From the NCBI GenBank assembly GCA_023400055.1, contig JAEXFN010000062.1, forward strand, positions 7,733 to 71,732: a stretch of 64,000 nucleotides of DNA, given 5' to 3'. This document shows, piece after piece, positions 17,412 through 25,376 of the stretch. The notes beneath the pieces are model-generated. The model ran no database searches and was not told where the DNA came from. It saw only the letters and a program-made list of their open reading frames with translations. This DNA comes from Bacillota bacterium. GTDB lineage: Bacteria > Bacillota > UBA4882 > UBA8346. The position numbers and the translations under genes were made by a program. Position 1 is the first letter of the stretch. Every line of letters starts with the position of its first letter.

Positions 17412-18884
17412 CTATCCCGGGGGCGCGACCGAAGAATGATTCCGGGTTTTGAAGGTCTTTTTCGTTTTGGTCGACTCCATGGCCTTCCGGAAACAAGGAT
17501 GGATGCTGACGAAGTCGAATTGCGGATTGTGGTTTTTCGACGACTCGGAGATGGAATAGATGGTCTTATGGCCGTTGACGCCGCATTTCTTGGGTTTGAT
17601 GTAGTCGCCGACAAAACCGATCTCGTATAAGATTTCCATGAAACTCTGGGCATCGATGGAGTTTTGCAGGTCCTTGTACCACGGCTGTTCGATATGAAGA
17701 TCCGCCAGAATGTTCATGAAGTTTTCCTCATATTCTTCCTTTTTCAAGATGTAACGCGAATAAGGACAATAGACCTTCCAATAGTGAAACAGCTTCGACA
17801 GTTCCGGGTAGCGGTTGGAATACTCGGTGCAGAGATCGTCCAGCTTCCATTGGGAATATACCGCTTCGGCATTCTTCAGAACCTCGGCGTCCGGTTTGTT
17901 GGTGGTGACCAGCTCCGTATAACAGCGGCACAGTTGGATCAACTCCCGGGGCCGGCAAAGGGTCCGTTCGAACAGCCAGTTCATGGTGTTGGAGGTGCCG
18001 ACCTTGGGCGGGAAAACCTCGCGGAAAGGATCGGCCAGATTGGCCCCGCCTTGTTTTTTATTATTGAACTTAATCCGCTCGACCAGGATGGTTTTGAGCG
18101 TATTGATATTCCACTGAATGCGCATGATGTCCCGGAATTTGTCCGAATGCTGGGTCATGCTCATCATGGTATTGTAGATGTCTTCGCGCAGAAAGGCGAA
18201 AACATGGATATTGCCGCTGCTGATCGATTGGATGCGCTGGATGGCGTGGAGGAACCCCAAGAGCAAATAATTGGACGAGGGGGTATTGTCCCAGATCAGG
18301 TCCAGGTCATCCACTGTAAAGATGATCTTGTACTCCTGGTTGCAGATGTTTTTTAAATGAAACTCATATTCGTCGATGGTATTTTTGATCTCCCGCCCCG
18401 ACAGGAAATTAAACTCCCAATTGTGCGACTTGATCCGGAATTTATACAGAAATTGCGCCAGTAGTTCGACGAAGTCCAGATCACATTCGCCGGCCTGCTG
18501 CGCGTAATTGCGCGCGTATTCAAAGCTGCCCAGCGCCACCTTGCCTTTCCAGGACTTGGCGATTTCAATCAGGGCCCTTTGGTACAAAAACAGGATCCAC
18601 ATGTACTTGAAAGTATCCTCTTGATAGGCGCGGGGATTGTTGATCATCTGCAGCTTGCGATCGATCTGGGAAGGCAAGGTTTCCACCAGGAAAACGCGGT
18701 CTTTGTTGAAGATTTTTTGAAGCTTGCGACGAATGGCGCTCTTCCCGGAGCCTTTCCGGCCGATGATGAAGGTCTTTTTCAAATTCTCCAGCCGGTAGAA
18801 ATCGCTCGGTTCCACGAAGTATTCCAGCAAATCCTTGTCATGTTCCGCAGCGTCATTGCCCCAATCAATCAATGAAATGTTCAT
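17412..18884 (-). CDS. P-loop ATPase (Sll1717/KAP-like)
   Basis: A 490-residue predicted ATPase. Walker A is IGRKGSGKSA (Lys48), preceded by a sensor-like FVEPSDFYRLENLKKTFI. Walker B is IIFTVDDLDLIWD (about residues 195-207). The layout matches the 'P-loop ATPase, Sll1717 family' group related to KAP/STAND NTPases, some of which occur in conflict or defence loci. There is no membrane segment and no recognised effector domain; the C-terminal 150 residues are helical and unassigned. ATG at 18884 has GGAGGCGG upstream. It is a single gene, flanked downstream by repeat blocks B and B-prime and upstream by a long empty region, which suggests an accessory insertion. Confidence 0.7.
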   Translation of the reverse strand: MNISLIDWGNDAAEHDKDLLEYFVEPSDFYRLENLKKTFIIGRKGSGKSAIRRKLQKIFNKDRVFLVETLPSQIDRKLQMINNPRAYQEDTFKYMWILFLYQRALIEIAKSWKGKVALGSFEYARNYAQQAGECDLDFVELLAQFLYKFRIKSHNWEFNFLSGREIKNTIDEYEFHLKNICNQEYKIIFTVDDLDLIWDNTPSSNYLLLGFLHAIQRIQSISSGNIHVFAFLREDIYNTMMSMTQHSDKFRDIMRIQWNINTLKTILVERIKFNNKKQGGANLADPFREVFPPKVGTSNTMNWLFERTLCRPRELIQLCRCYTELVTTNKPDAEVLKNAEAVYSQWKLDDLCTEYSNRYPELSKLFHYWKVYCPYSRYILKKEEYEENFMNILADLHIEQPWYKDLQNSIDAQSFMEILYEIGFVGDYIKPKKCGVNGHKTIYSISESSKNHNPQFDFVSIHPCFRKAMESTKTKKTFKTRNHSSVAPPG

Positions 18885-19553
18885 AATGCCGCCTCCAGAA
18901 ATTGACATTGGCTATTTATAGATCTTCTTCAGCGAATGATTATTTCCTTTAACTGGGAAATAAAATTATTGGAGCTTGAATGCGGATCCAGGGCGGTTTT
19001 TTCATGAGCTAAAAAATAGCAAATAATGAACGGACTCCGCTCGGCCGGCGGCTTTCCTGATGATGATTTGAGTTTCGGAACCGCCCGGGAAGAACGGAAA
19101 AACAATTTTTCCAGATTTTTCAACGCTACGCTTCTATCATAGAAGAAAATTGAGCAGCGCGCCATAGACCGATCTGTTCATCTTTAAGAAGCATGGGGTG
19201 AGTCTTTCGGCCTAAAGTCCAGAGTGATCCCAAGCGTTTATGATGGCGTGGACGGATTCGTCGCGATGCCTGCGGGGCACGGCGGAAAGGGCTGATTCCA
19301 TGTCGGGGTGGGGAGAATGAATCCGCTGACTGAGCCCCGTTTCTCGAAACTCCGCTGCGACGGGGGAAGACGGCCTGCCGGATGTCCCCAACCGTTGGTC
19401 ATTATTATAGACCGGAGGCCGCCACCCGGCCGCGCCGTAAATGCCAAATAAAATTTATTGGGTCGGCAGGAATTTTGGCAGGGTCAGCGAAATAATAAAT
19501 ATAAAAGTAAGACCTCTTACTTCTTTAACACCACTGCAAGGGAGTCCTGTTTT
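18885..19553. other. Intergenic region between the P-loop ATPase and FadR-type genes
   Basis: About 670 bases with no credible gene; the short minus-strand reading frame near 18929-19165 lacks a ribosome binding site and family features. Visible elements are a 15-nt dyad CTTCTAT-C-ATAGAAG at 19131-19145, a possible operator upstream of the ATPase gene, and GC-rich pairing segments at 19230-19430 that may form RNA structure. I recognise no known riboswitch. Confidence 0.6.
19506..19521. promoter_or_regulatory. Operator-like dyad upstream of the FadR-type regulator
   Basis: AGTAAGA-CC-TCTTACT is a perfect 7-bp dyad 33 bases before the TTG start. It shares GTAAGAC with the dyad at 20291 in front of the transketolase genes, so it is probably the autoregulatory site. 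Confidence 0.55.
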
Positions 19554-20255
19554 TTGGCGATTAAAAAATTGGAGCGCAAAAAGGCCTGGGAGGAAGTATT
19601 CGATCAGATCAAGGGCTCGATTATCAGCGGGGATTGGGAGCTCGGGCAGCGTTTGCCCGCCGAAACCGAACTGGCCGCGCAGTTAGGCGTCAGCCGCCCC
19701 ACCTTGCGGGAGGCGCTCCGGCAATTGAATTTGCTGGGTCTGGTCGACATCCGTCATGGCGAGGGCAATTTCGTTTCCCATCCGGAAGTGGAATCGTTCA
19801 TGGTGCCGCTTTTGCCTTTGCTGATCAAAAATAAGGACAATATTCTGGCGATTATGGAAGCCCGGAATATGATCGAGGTCAAGACCGCCAGTCTGGCCGC
19901 CAGCCGGGCCAGCGCGGCGGAGCTGGAGGCATTGAACGATTATTTGCAGCACATGATAGCGTTCAATCATGACAACGAACAGTTTGCCAAAACCGATCAT
20001 CTGTTTCACCGTCAGATCGCCTTGGCGACCCGCAACCAGATCATCATCAAAATGTATCAGGCCATCGAAGAACTGCTGCTCGGCCAACAATTGCGGCTCA
20101 TCGAGCTGCCCAACGCCGTCGAAAAGGGTATCGTGGAACATCAAAAAATCTTTCAAGCTATTAAAAACCGGGATACGCACGCCGCCCGGGCGACCATGCA
20201 AGAACATATGGAAAACACGCTGGAGCGGATTCTGGCTAATTTTAAAGACATTTAG
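19554..20255 (+). CDS. FadR/GntR-family transcriptional regulator with FCD domain
   Basis: A 233-residue regulator. The N-terminal winged helix (residues 5-75, LPAETELAAQLGVSRPTLREALRQLNLLGLVDIRHGEGNFVS) is followed by an all-helical FCD ligand domain. That domain carries the expected metal or ligand positions: Asp-His in TDHLFHRQIA, His in VEHQKIFQAI and His in MQEHMEN. FCD regulators bind organic or sugar acids. TTG at 19554 is chosen because AAGGGAG lies 9 bases upstream and the winged helix begins right after; the upstream in-frame extension has no support. It probably represses the catabolic genes that follow. Confidence 0.9.
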   Translation: MAIKKLERKKAWEEVFDQIKGSIISGDWELGQRLPAETELAAQLGVSRPTLREALRQLNLLGLVDIRHGEGNFVSHPEVESFMVPLLPLLIKNKDNILAIMEARNMIEVKTASLAASRASAAELEALNDYLQHMIAFNHDNEQFAKTDHLFHRQIALATRNQIIIKMYQAIEELLLGQQLRLIELPNAVEKGIVEHQKIFQAIKNRDTHAARATMQEHMENTLERILANFKDI

Positions 20256-20290
20256 CCTGTATCCGGCGGAGGGGACATTTTCAAGTGAAG

Positions 20291-20308
20291 AGGTAAGACG
20301 TATAACCT
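20291..20308. promoter_or_regulatory. Operator-like dyad upstream of the transketolase genes
   Basis: AGGTAAGACGTATAACCT is a near-palindrome centred on ACGT, 134 bases before the transketolase start. It resembles the 19506 dyad through GTAAGAC and is likely a FadR-type operator. Confidence 0.5.
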
Positions 20309-20441
20309 AATCACTGAGTCCGCCGCTTTACTGGAGATAATGCAATACTTAATAAGGTTTTTCACCGGGATCGGGTGAGCTTTTACGGCTTTGGTAAGCG
20401 ACTTGCCCGATTCGGGTTTCAAAATGAAAGGGAGTGGTACA

Positions 20442-21254
20442 ATGCAAACTGAGATGGAGTTGAAAGAAAAGGCCAAGCAGTTGCGGAGAGAGATCATCAA
20501 GATGATCGGGCCGGGCAAGGTCGGTCATTTCGGAGGCTCGATGTCCCTGGCCGAGATCGTGACGGTCTTGTATTTTCAGAAGATGAAATACGACCCGCAA
20601 AATCCCAAGTTGGAAGGAAGGGACCGTTTGATCCTCAGCAAAGGCCATGCGGCGCCGGTGCAATATACGGCGATGGCTCTGGCCGGCTTCTTCCCGCTAG
20701 AGGAGTTACAGACCCTGAAGAAACTGGGGAGCCGCTTGCAGGGCCATCCGAACCTCAAGCTATTGCCGGGAATCGAAGCCAATACCGGTTCCTTGGGCCA
20801 GGGTTTATCGATGGGCATCGGGATCGCCTTGGCGGAGCGGGCCAAAAACCAAACGGGCCGCGTTTATGTGATTCTGGGCGACGGCGAGTCCCAGGAAGGC
20901 CAGGTCTGGGAGGCGGTCATGGCCGCAGCCAACTTCGGCTTGAATCGGCTCACCGCGATCGTCGACCACAACAAATTGCAGGCGACCGGAGCCATCGGCA
21001 GCCGGATGGAAGTGGGCAGCTTGCCGGAGAAATGGAAAGCTTTCGGCTGGAACGTCTGCGAGGTCGACGGCCACGACATCGCCCAACTGAGCGCGGCCTT
21101 TGACCAGGCGGAACAGTACACCCAAGGCCCCACGGTCATTATCGCCCATACCATCAAGGGCAAAGGCGTCTCCTTCATGGAAAACGTGGCGAAGTATCAC
21201 AACGGCGCGTTGACTGAAGCCGAATATCAACAGGTGCTGGCGGAATTGGCCTAG
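20442..21254 (+). CDS. Transketolase-like, N-terminal subunit
   Basis: A 270-residue thiamine-diphosphate domain corresponding to the first half of transketolase. Motifs are GHFGGSMSLAEIVTVLYF, SKGHAAPVQYTAMAL, NTGSLGQGLSMGIGIALAER and the TPP motif GDGESQEGQVWEA....VDHN. It pairs with the next gene to form the complete enzyme. Split transketolases often act on special ketose substrates (for example apulose 4-phosphate or sulfosugars) rather than in the pentose cycle. ATG at 20442 follows AAAGGGAGTGG. Confidence 0.9.
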   Translation: MQTEMELKEKAKQLRREIIKMIGPGKVGHFGGSMSLAEIVTVLYFQKMKYDPQNPKLEGRDRLILSKGHAAPVQYTAMALAGFFPLEELQTLKKLGSRLQGHPNLKLLPGIEANTGSLGQGLSMGIGIALAERAKNQTGRVYVILGDGESQEGQVWEAVMAAANFGLNRLTAIVDHNKLQATGAIGSRMEVGSLPEKWKAFGWNVCEVDGHDIAQLSAAFDQAEQYTQGPTVIIAHTIKGKGVSFMENVAKYHNGALTEAEYQQVLAELA

Positions 21255-21284
21255 TCCGGATAATCATAAACAGAGGTGATTTAG

Positions 21285-22211
21285 GTGGAATCTTGTCGTG
21301 CATGGTATGGAAAAGAACTGTTAAAGCAGGCGAAGCGCGATCAAAGTATCGTGGCGCTGGACGCCGACCTTTCCCGTTCGACCATGAGTTGTTATATCGA
21401 AGAAGAATTGCCGCAACAATTCTATGAAATCGGCATCGCCGAACAGAATATGATCGGTATCGCCACGGGACTTTCCCTGAATGGCATGAAACCGTTCGTC
21501 AACACCTTCGCGGTGTTCCTGACCGGCCGGGCCTATGATCAGATCCGCCAGGTGGTCGCTTATCCGGCCAGCAATGTCAAGCTGGCGGGATCCAGCGCTG
21601 GTCTGTCCGATTTCGGCGATGGCGCCACTCATCAAACCATTGAGGATATCTCGCTGATGCGGACCCTGCCGAACATGGCGGTGCTGGTTCCGGCGGATCA
21701 TATTCAAACCCGGGCCATGACCGCCTATTTGGCGGAGCACGTCGGTCCCGCTTACTTGCGGATTTCGCGCACCGATACCGAGCAGCTTTTTCCGGACGAT
21801 TATCAATTCCGGCTCGGCAAGGTGGACCGTTTGGCCCAGGGCGACGATCTGGCCATCGTCAGCACCGGGACGCTCACCGCAACCGCTTTAAAAGCCGCTC
21901 AAGCATTAAATTCGCGGGGGATTGCCACAGCGGTGATCCACGTCGGTTCCATCAAGCCGCTGGACCGGGCCGATCTGCTGGACGCCCTGGGCGCGAATCG
22001 CCGGGTGATCACGCTGGAGGAACACAGTATCTACGGCGGCCTGGGCAGCACGGTGGCGGAAGTCCTGATTCAAGAGGGCGGCTATCGCTTGCGCTTCATG
22101 GGCATTCAGGATCAGTTCGGCCAATCGGCTCAGGATCATCAGGAATTGTTGCAATACTATCATCTGACCGTCGCTGACGTAATCGCGACGGCGCTGGAAA
22201 TAACGGCTTAA
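21285..22211 (+). CDS. Transketolase-like, C-terminal subunit
   Basis: A 308-residue pyrimidine-binding plus C-terminal domain. ALDADLSRSTM opens it, followed by EIGIAEQNMIGIATGLSLNG with the conserved Glu that activates TPP. Then come FGDGATHQTIEDISLMRTLPNM and the C-terminal EEHSIYGGLGSTVAEVL. It starts at GTG after AGAGGTG, 30 bases past the N-terminal subunit. The operon placement with an SDR and a GarR-like reductase suggests a dedicated catabolic role. Confidence 0.9.
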   Translation: MESCRAWYGKELLKQAKRDQSIVALDADLSRSTMSCYIEEELPQQFYEIGIAEQNMIGIATGLSLNGMKPFVNTFAVFLTGRAYDQIRQVVAYPASNVKLAGSSAGLSDFGDGATHQTIEDISLMRTLPNMAVLVPADHIQTRAMTAYLAEHVGPAYLRISRTDTEQLFPDDYQFRLGKVDRLAQGDDLAIVSTGTLTATALKAAQALNSRGIATAVIHVGSIKPLDRADLLDALGANRRVITLEEHSIYGGLGSTVAEVLIQEGGYRLRFMGIQDQFGQSAQDHQELLQYYHLTVADVIATALEITA

Positions 22212-22268
22212 TCTTCAAATAACGGATTTTTACATGGTAAGGTCAATAACAAAGGAGCTCGATGGAAG

Positions 22269-23021
22269 ATGAGATTCGCCAATAAAGTGGTCATGATAAC
22301 TGGGGCTGCTCAAGGCATTGGCGCCGTGCTCGCCGAGCGGTTCTCGGCCGAAGGCGCCGTTGCTTGCATCTGCGATTTGAAAGAAACCGAAGGAAAGCTG
22401 CTGGCCGAGAAGATCAACGCGGCCGGGGGCAAGGCTCATTTCATCCGGTTGGATGTGACGGATGAGCAGAGCTGGCAAGATGCAATCGGCTGGATCAAAG
22501 CAAAACACGGCTCGCTCGATGTCCTGGTAAACAACGCCGGCATCAGCATCCGGATACCGCTGGAAGAGTACCCGGTCGACGCCTTGGATAAGATGATCAA
22601 CGTGAATATCAAAGGGGTATTTCTGGGAATGAAACAAGCGGTCATCGCCATGAAGGAACAGCATGGCGGCTGTATCCTGAATATGTCGTCGATCGCCGGA
22701 ATCATCGGCCACAAGTTTTCCTCCATCGCCTATATCGCGACCAAAGGCGCGGTTACGATGATGACCAAGGGCGTGGCGGTCCAATACGCCAAGGACGGCA
22801 TCCGCGTGAACTCGCTCCATCCCAGCACGGTCGAGACGCCGTTGGTCGCCGATTTATTCAAAGACCCGGAAAAGAAGCGGCAAAGACTGGAGGAAATTCC
22901 TCTGGGCCGGCTGGCTTCTTCCGACGATGTGGCCAATGTGGCGCTGTTTTTGGCGTCCGACGAGGCCGCGTTTATTACCGGCGTTTCGTTCCCGGTCGAC
23001 GGCGGCCTGACGGCTTGCTAA
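22269..23021 (+). CDS. Short-chain dehydrogenase/reductase
   Basis: A 250-residue classical SDR. The cofactor motif is TGAAQGIG (residues 12-19), the structural motif LVNNAGI (about 88-94), the catalytic Ser is in NMSSIAG, and Tyr-x-x-x-Lys is YIATK. The C-terminal signature is GVSFPVDGGLTAC. It should oxidise or reduce a polyol or keto-sugar intermediate; the exact substrate cannot be told. ACAAAGGAGCTC precedes the ATG. Confidence 0.9.
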   Translation: MRFANKVVMITGAAQGIGAVLAERFSAEGAVACICDLKETEGKLLAEKINAAGGKAHFIRLDVTDEQSWQDAIGWIKAKHGSLDVLVNNAGISIRIPLEEYPVDALDKMINVNIKGVFLGMKQAVIAMKEQHGGCILNMSSIAGIIGHKFSSIAYIATKGAVTMMTKGVAVQYAKDGIRVNSLHPSTVETPLVADLFKDPEKKRQRLEEIPLGRLASSDDVANVALFLASDEAAFITGVSFPVDGGLTAC

Positions 23022-23119
23022 TGTCTTGGTCCCGGCGCTGCTGACAGCCCAGCCGACCGGGATGGAACAACGGATAGCACGTTAAATCATTCGGACTTGA
23101 AAAAAATGGAGGGATTCAA

Positions 23120-24007
23120 ATGCAACCGATCGGTTTTATCGGATTGGGAATTATGGGAAAACCGATGTCCAAAAATCTGCTCAAGGCCGGTTATGAATTG
23201 GTGGTTTACGATATTAACCAGACAGCGGTTCAAGAGCTGGTAGCCGCCGGGGCCAAGGCGGGCCAATCACCGAAGGATGTGGCCGCCCGGACGGAGATCG
23301 TCATTACCATGCTGCCGAACTCGCCGCATGTCAAAACAGTGGTTTTGGGCGATAACGGGGTACTGCAAGGAGCCAAACCGGGCGCGATCCTGATCGATAT
23401 GAGTTCGATTGCGCCGCTGGCGTCCCAGGAGATTGCGGCCAAGGCGGCGGAGAAACAGGTGGAGATGATCGACGCCCCGGTCAGCGGCGGAGAACCCAAG
23501 GCCATTGACGGGTCGTTATCGATCATGGTCGGCGGCAAACAAGAGATTTTCGACCGTTGTTACTCCATTTTGACCAAGATGGGCAAATCGGTCGTCTTGT
23601 GCGGCAGCATCGGAGCCGGCAACACCACCAAGCTGGCCAACCAGATCATCGTGGCCCTCAACATCGCCGCGCTCTCCGAGGCGCTGGTGCTGGGGACTAA
23701 GGCCGGGGTCGATCCCGAGCTGATCTATAACGCCATCCGGGGCGGTCTCGCCGGCAGTACGGTCATGGATGCCAAGACCCCGATGATCATGGCCGGCAAT
23801 TTTAAACCCGGCTTCAAAATCGACTTACACATCAAAGACCTGGCCAACGCGATCGAGACCGGCCATGAGGTCGGCGTTCCGCTGCCCTTGACCACCCAGG
23901 TCATGGAGATCCTCCAGGCCTTGAAGGTGGATGGCAAGGGTCAAAACGATCATAGCGGCATCGTGCAATTCTACGAAAAGCTGGCCCAGATCGAAGTCAG
24001 GAAATGA
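23120..24007 (+). CDS. garR: 2-hydroxy-3-oxopropionate (tartronate semialdehyde) reductase
   Basis: A 295-residue beta-hydroxyacid dehydrogenase. The N-terminal Rossmann motif is GFIGLGIMGKPMSKNLLKAGY. The substrate signature DAPVSGGEPKAIDGSLSIMVGG is nearly that of E. coli GarR, as is GAGNTTKLANQIIVALNIAALSEAL with the catalytic Lys. The C-terminal NFKPGFKIDLHIKDLANAI also matches GarR closely. It should reduce tartronate semialdehyde to D-glycerate with NAD(P)H. It is the last gene before a strong terminator. Confidence 0.9.
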   Translation: MQPIGFIGLGIMGKPMSKNLLKAGYELVVYDINQTAVQELVAAGAKAGQSPKDVAARTEIVITMLPNSPHVKTVVLGDNGVLQGAKPGAILIDMSSIAPLASQEIAAKAAEKQVEMIDAPVSGGEPKAIDGSLSIMVGGKQEIFDRCYSILTKMGKSVVLCGSIGAGNTTKLANQIIVALNIAALSEALVLGTKAGVDPELIYNAIRGGLAGSTVMDAKTPMIMAGNFKPGFKIDLHIKDLANAIETGHEVGVPLPLTTQVMEILQALKVDGKGQNDHSGIVQFYEKLAQIEVRK

Positions 24008-24068
24008 GCGTCCGTTAATTCAGGAAATTCAGCGTAGTTTCGCTAATGGAATCCGGTAAATTTTGATC

Positions 24069-24099
24069 ATGGTTGGCAAATTTGTCAACCATTTTTTCT
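24069..24099 (+). terminator. Terminator after garR
   Basis: A hairpin with ATGGTTG/CAACCAT arms is followed by six T. Confidence 0.9.
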
Positions 24100-24246
24100 T
24101 TGCGATCCGGGACGTCCGCGGACTCTCGCAAGCATTCCGGTCGCTTAAAAAACTTTTCGCAACGCATCAGAAAAAGGGTTTTGCCGGTCCCATCCGAATA
24201 TCTGTAAGAATTGCATTACTCACATCACGGAAAGGCGTCGATTCCA

Positions 24247-25005
24247 TTGATTCATTTGTTACAGTCCCTGCATTTGAGCCCGGCCCAATGGGGATGGGGC
24301 GTTTTGTGCGGTATCCTGTTCGGATTTTCCAAAACCGGCATCACCGGAGTCAGCACCCTGGCGATCCCGATTATGGCCGGGATCTTCGGCGGCAAGGTCT
24401 CGTCCGGCATTGTGTTGCCGCTGCTGATCGCCGGCGACACGGTGGCGGTGACCCATTACAGCAAGCATTGCAACTGGTCCTATATCCGGCGGCTCATCCC
24501 GTGGACGCTGACCGGATTAATCATCGGGCTGCTGGTGGGGCGGGCCATCAATGATCAGCAGTTCAAAGCGGTCATTGCCGTCTCCGTCCTCATTTGTCTG
24601 GGGTTGATGGTCTGGCTCGAACGGAACCAGGCCAGCGCGCGCGTGCCGGACCAATGGTGGTTTGCGGCGCTGTTGGGCATGGCCGGCGGATTTACCACCA
24701 TGATCGGCAATGCGGCCGGTCCGGTGATGACCGTCTATTTTTTGTCGATGCGTCTGGCGAAGTATGACTTCATCGGGACCGGCGCCTGGTTCTTCGCGCT
24801 GGTCAATCTGACCAAACTGCCGCTGCAGATCTTTTTTTGGGGAGCCATCACCCCCACGACCTTGGCCTTTGATGCATTGATGCTGCCCGCGCTGGGGGCC
24901 GGCGCGCTGATCGGCATTTGGGCGGTCCGCCATATTCCCGAAAAGCCGTTCCGGATCGTCGTAATGGCGCTGACGGTGCTGGCGGCCGGGAAATTATTGC
25001 TTTAA
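24247..25005 (+). CDS. TSUP-family (TauE/SafE) transporter
   Basis: A roughly 252-residue membrane protein with about eight helices and two TSUP repeats. WGVLCGILFGFSKTGITGVSTLAIPIMAGIFGG opens the first and GMAGGFTTMIGNAAGPVMTVYFLSMRL the second. The family exports sulfite, sulfonates or other small organic acids. TTG at 24247 with GGAAAGG upstream is the best start; a TTG at 24211 would add twelve residues without a ribosome binding site. It lies after the garR terminator, so it is in the same direction but not clearly in the same transcript. Confidence 0.85.
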   Translation: MIHLLQSLHLSPAQWGWGVLCGILFGFSKTGITGVSTLAIPIMAGIFGGKVSSGIVLPLLIAGDTVAVTHYSKHCNWSYIRRLIPWTLTGLIIGLLVGRAINDQQFKAVIAVSVLICLGLMVWLERNQASARVPDQWWFAALLGMAGGFTTMIGNAAGPVMTVYFLSMRLAKYDFIGTGAWFFALVNLTKLPLQIFFWGAITPTTLAFDALMLPALGAGALIGIWAVRHIPEKPFRIVVMALTVLAAGKLLL

Positions 25006-25054
25006 AATTAAATCCCGGCGTGGGGAATCAGGCGGTGTCAAGGGAAATTCGTCA

Positions 25055-25115
25055 AACGGTTTTGGCTTTCCCAACCTTTAAGTTTCGTAGGAAGGGTTGC
25101 TAGAACCGTTTTTTT
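25055..25115 (+). terminator. Long terminator after the TSUP gene
   Basis: Nested arms (AACGGTT/AACCGTT outside, CAACCTT/AAGGGTTG inside) are followed by seven T. The remaining gap to 25376 holds a 13-nt dyad TTCTA-tag-TAGAA at 25151-25163 and nothing else recognisable. Confidence 0.8.
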
Positions 25116-25376
25116 AAAAATATTATTGATTATGAACAACAAATGGGATATTCTATAGTAGAACAAAAGAGGCCTCTTAGACCATTATTCCCCCAGAATA
25201 CTGAGCCGCCCTGGGAAATCAGACGGATTGGATCGTTGTTCTTAATAAATGACAGAGTTTTCCTTTTTATCCCAGCGGTCGATCGGGGAATCATTTGCGG
25301 GGAACGAAGGAACTTTCCGAATTGCCGCGAAATCATTTATGCATAACTGGATTAACCTTCGCCGAGAGGTCTTTCG

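Noticed and set aside
18929..19165. 78-residue minus-strand ORF upstream of the P-loop ATPase
   Set aside because: No ribosome binding site or recognisable domain; probably leader sequence.
19200..19440. Cobalamin or other known riboswitch before the FadR-type gene
   Set aside because: GC-rich pairing is possible, but I found no conserved class-specific boxes on either strand.
19442..24007. Complete sulfoquinovose (sulfo-transketolase) operon
   Set aside because: The split transketolase and TSUP exporter hinted at it, but the last enzyme matches GarR closely and no sulfosugar isomerase or sulfolactaldehyde-type reductase is present.
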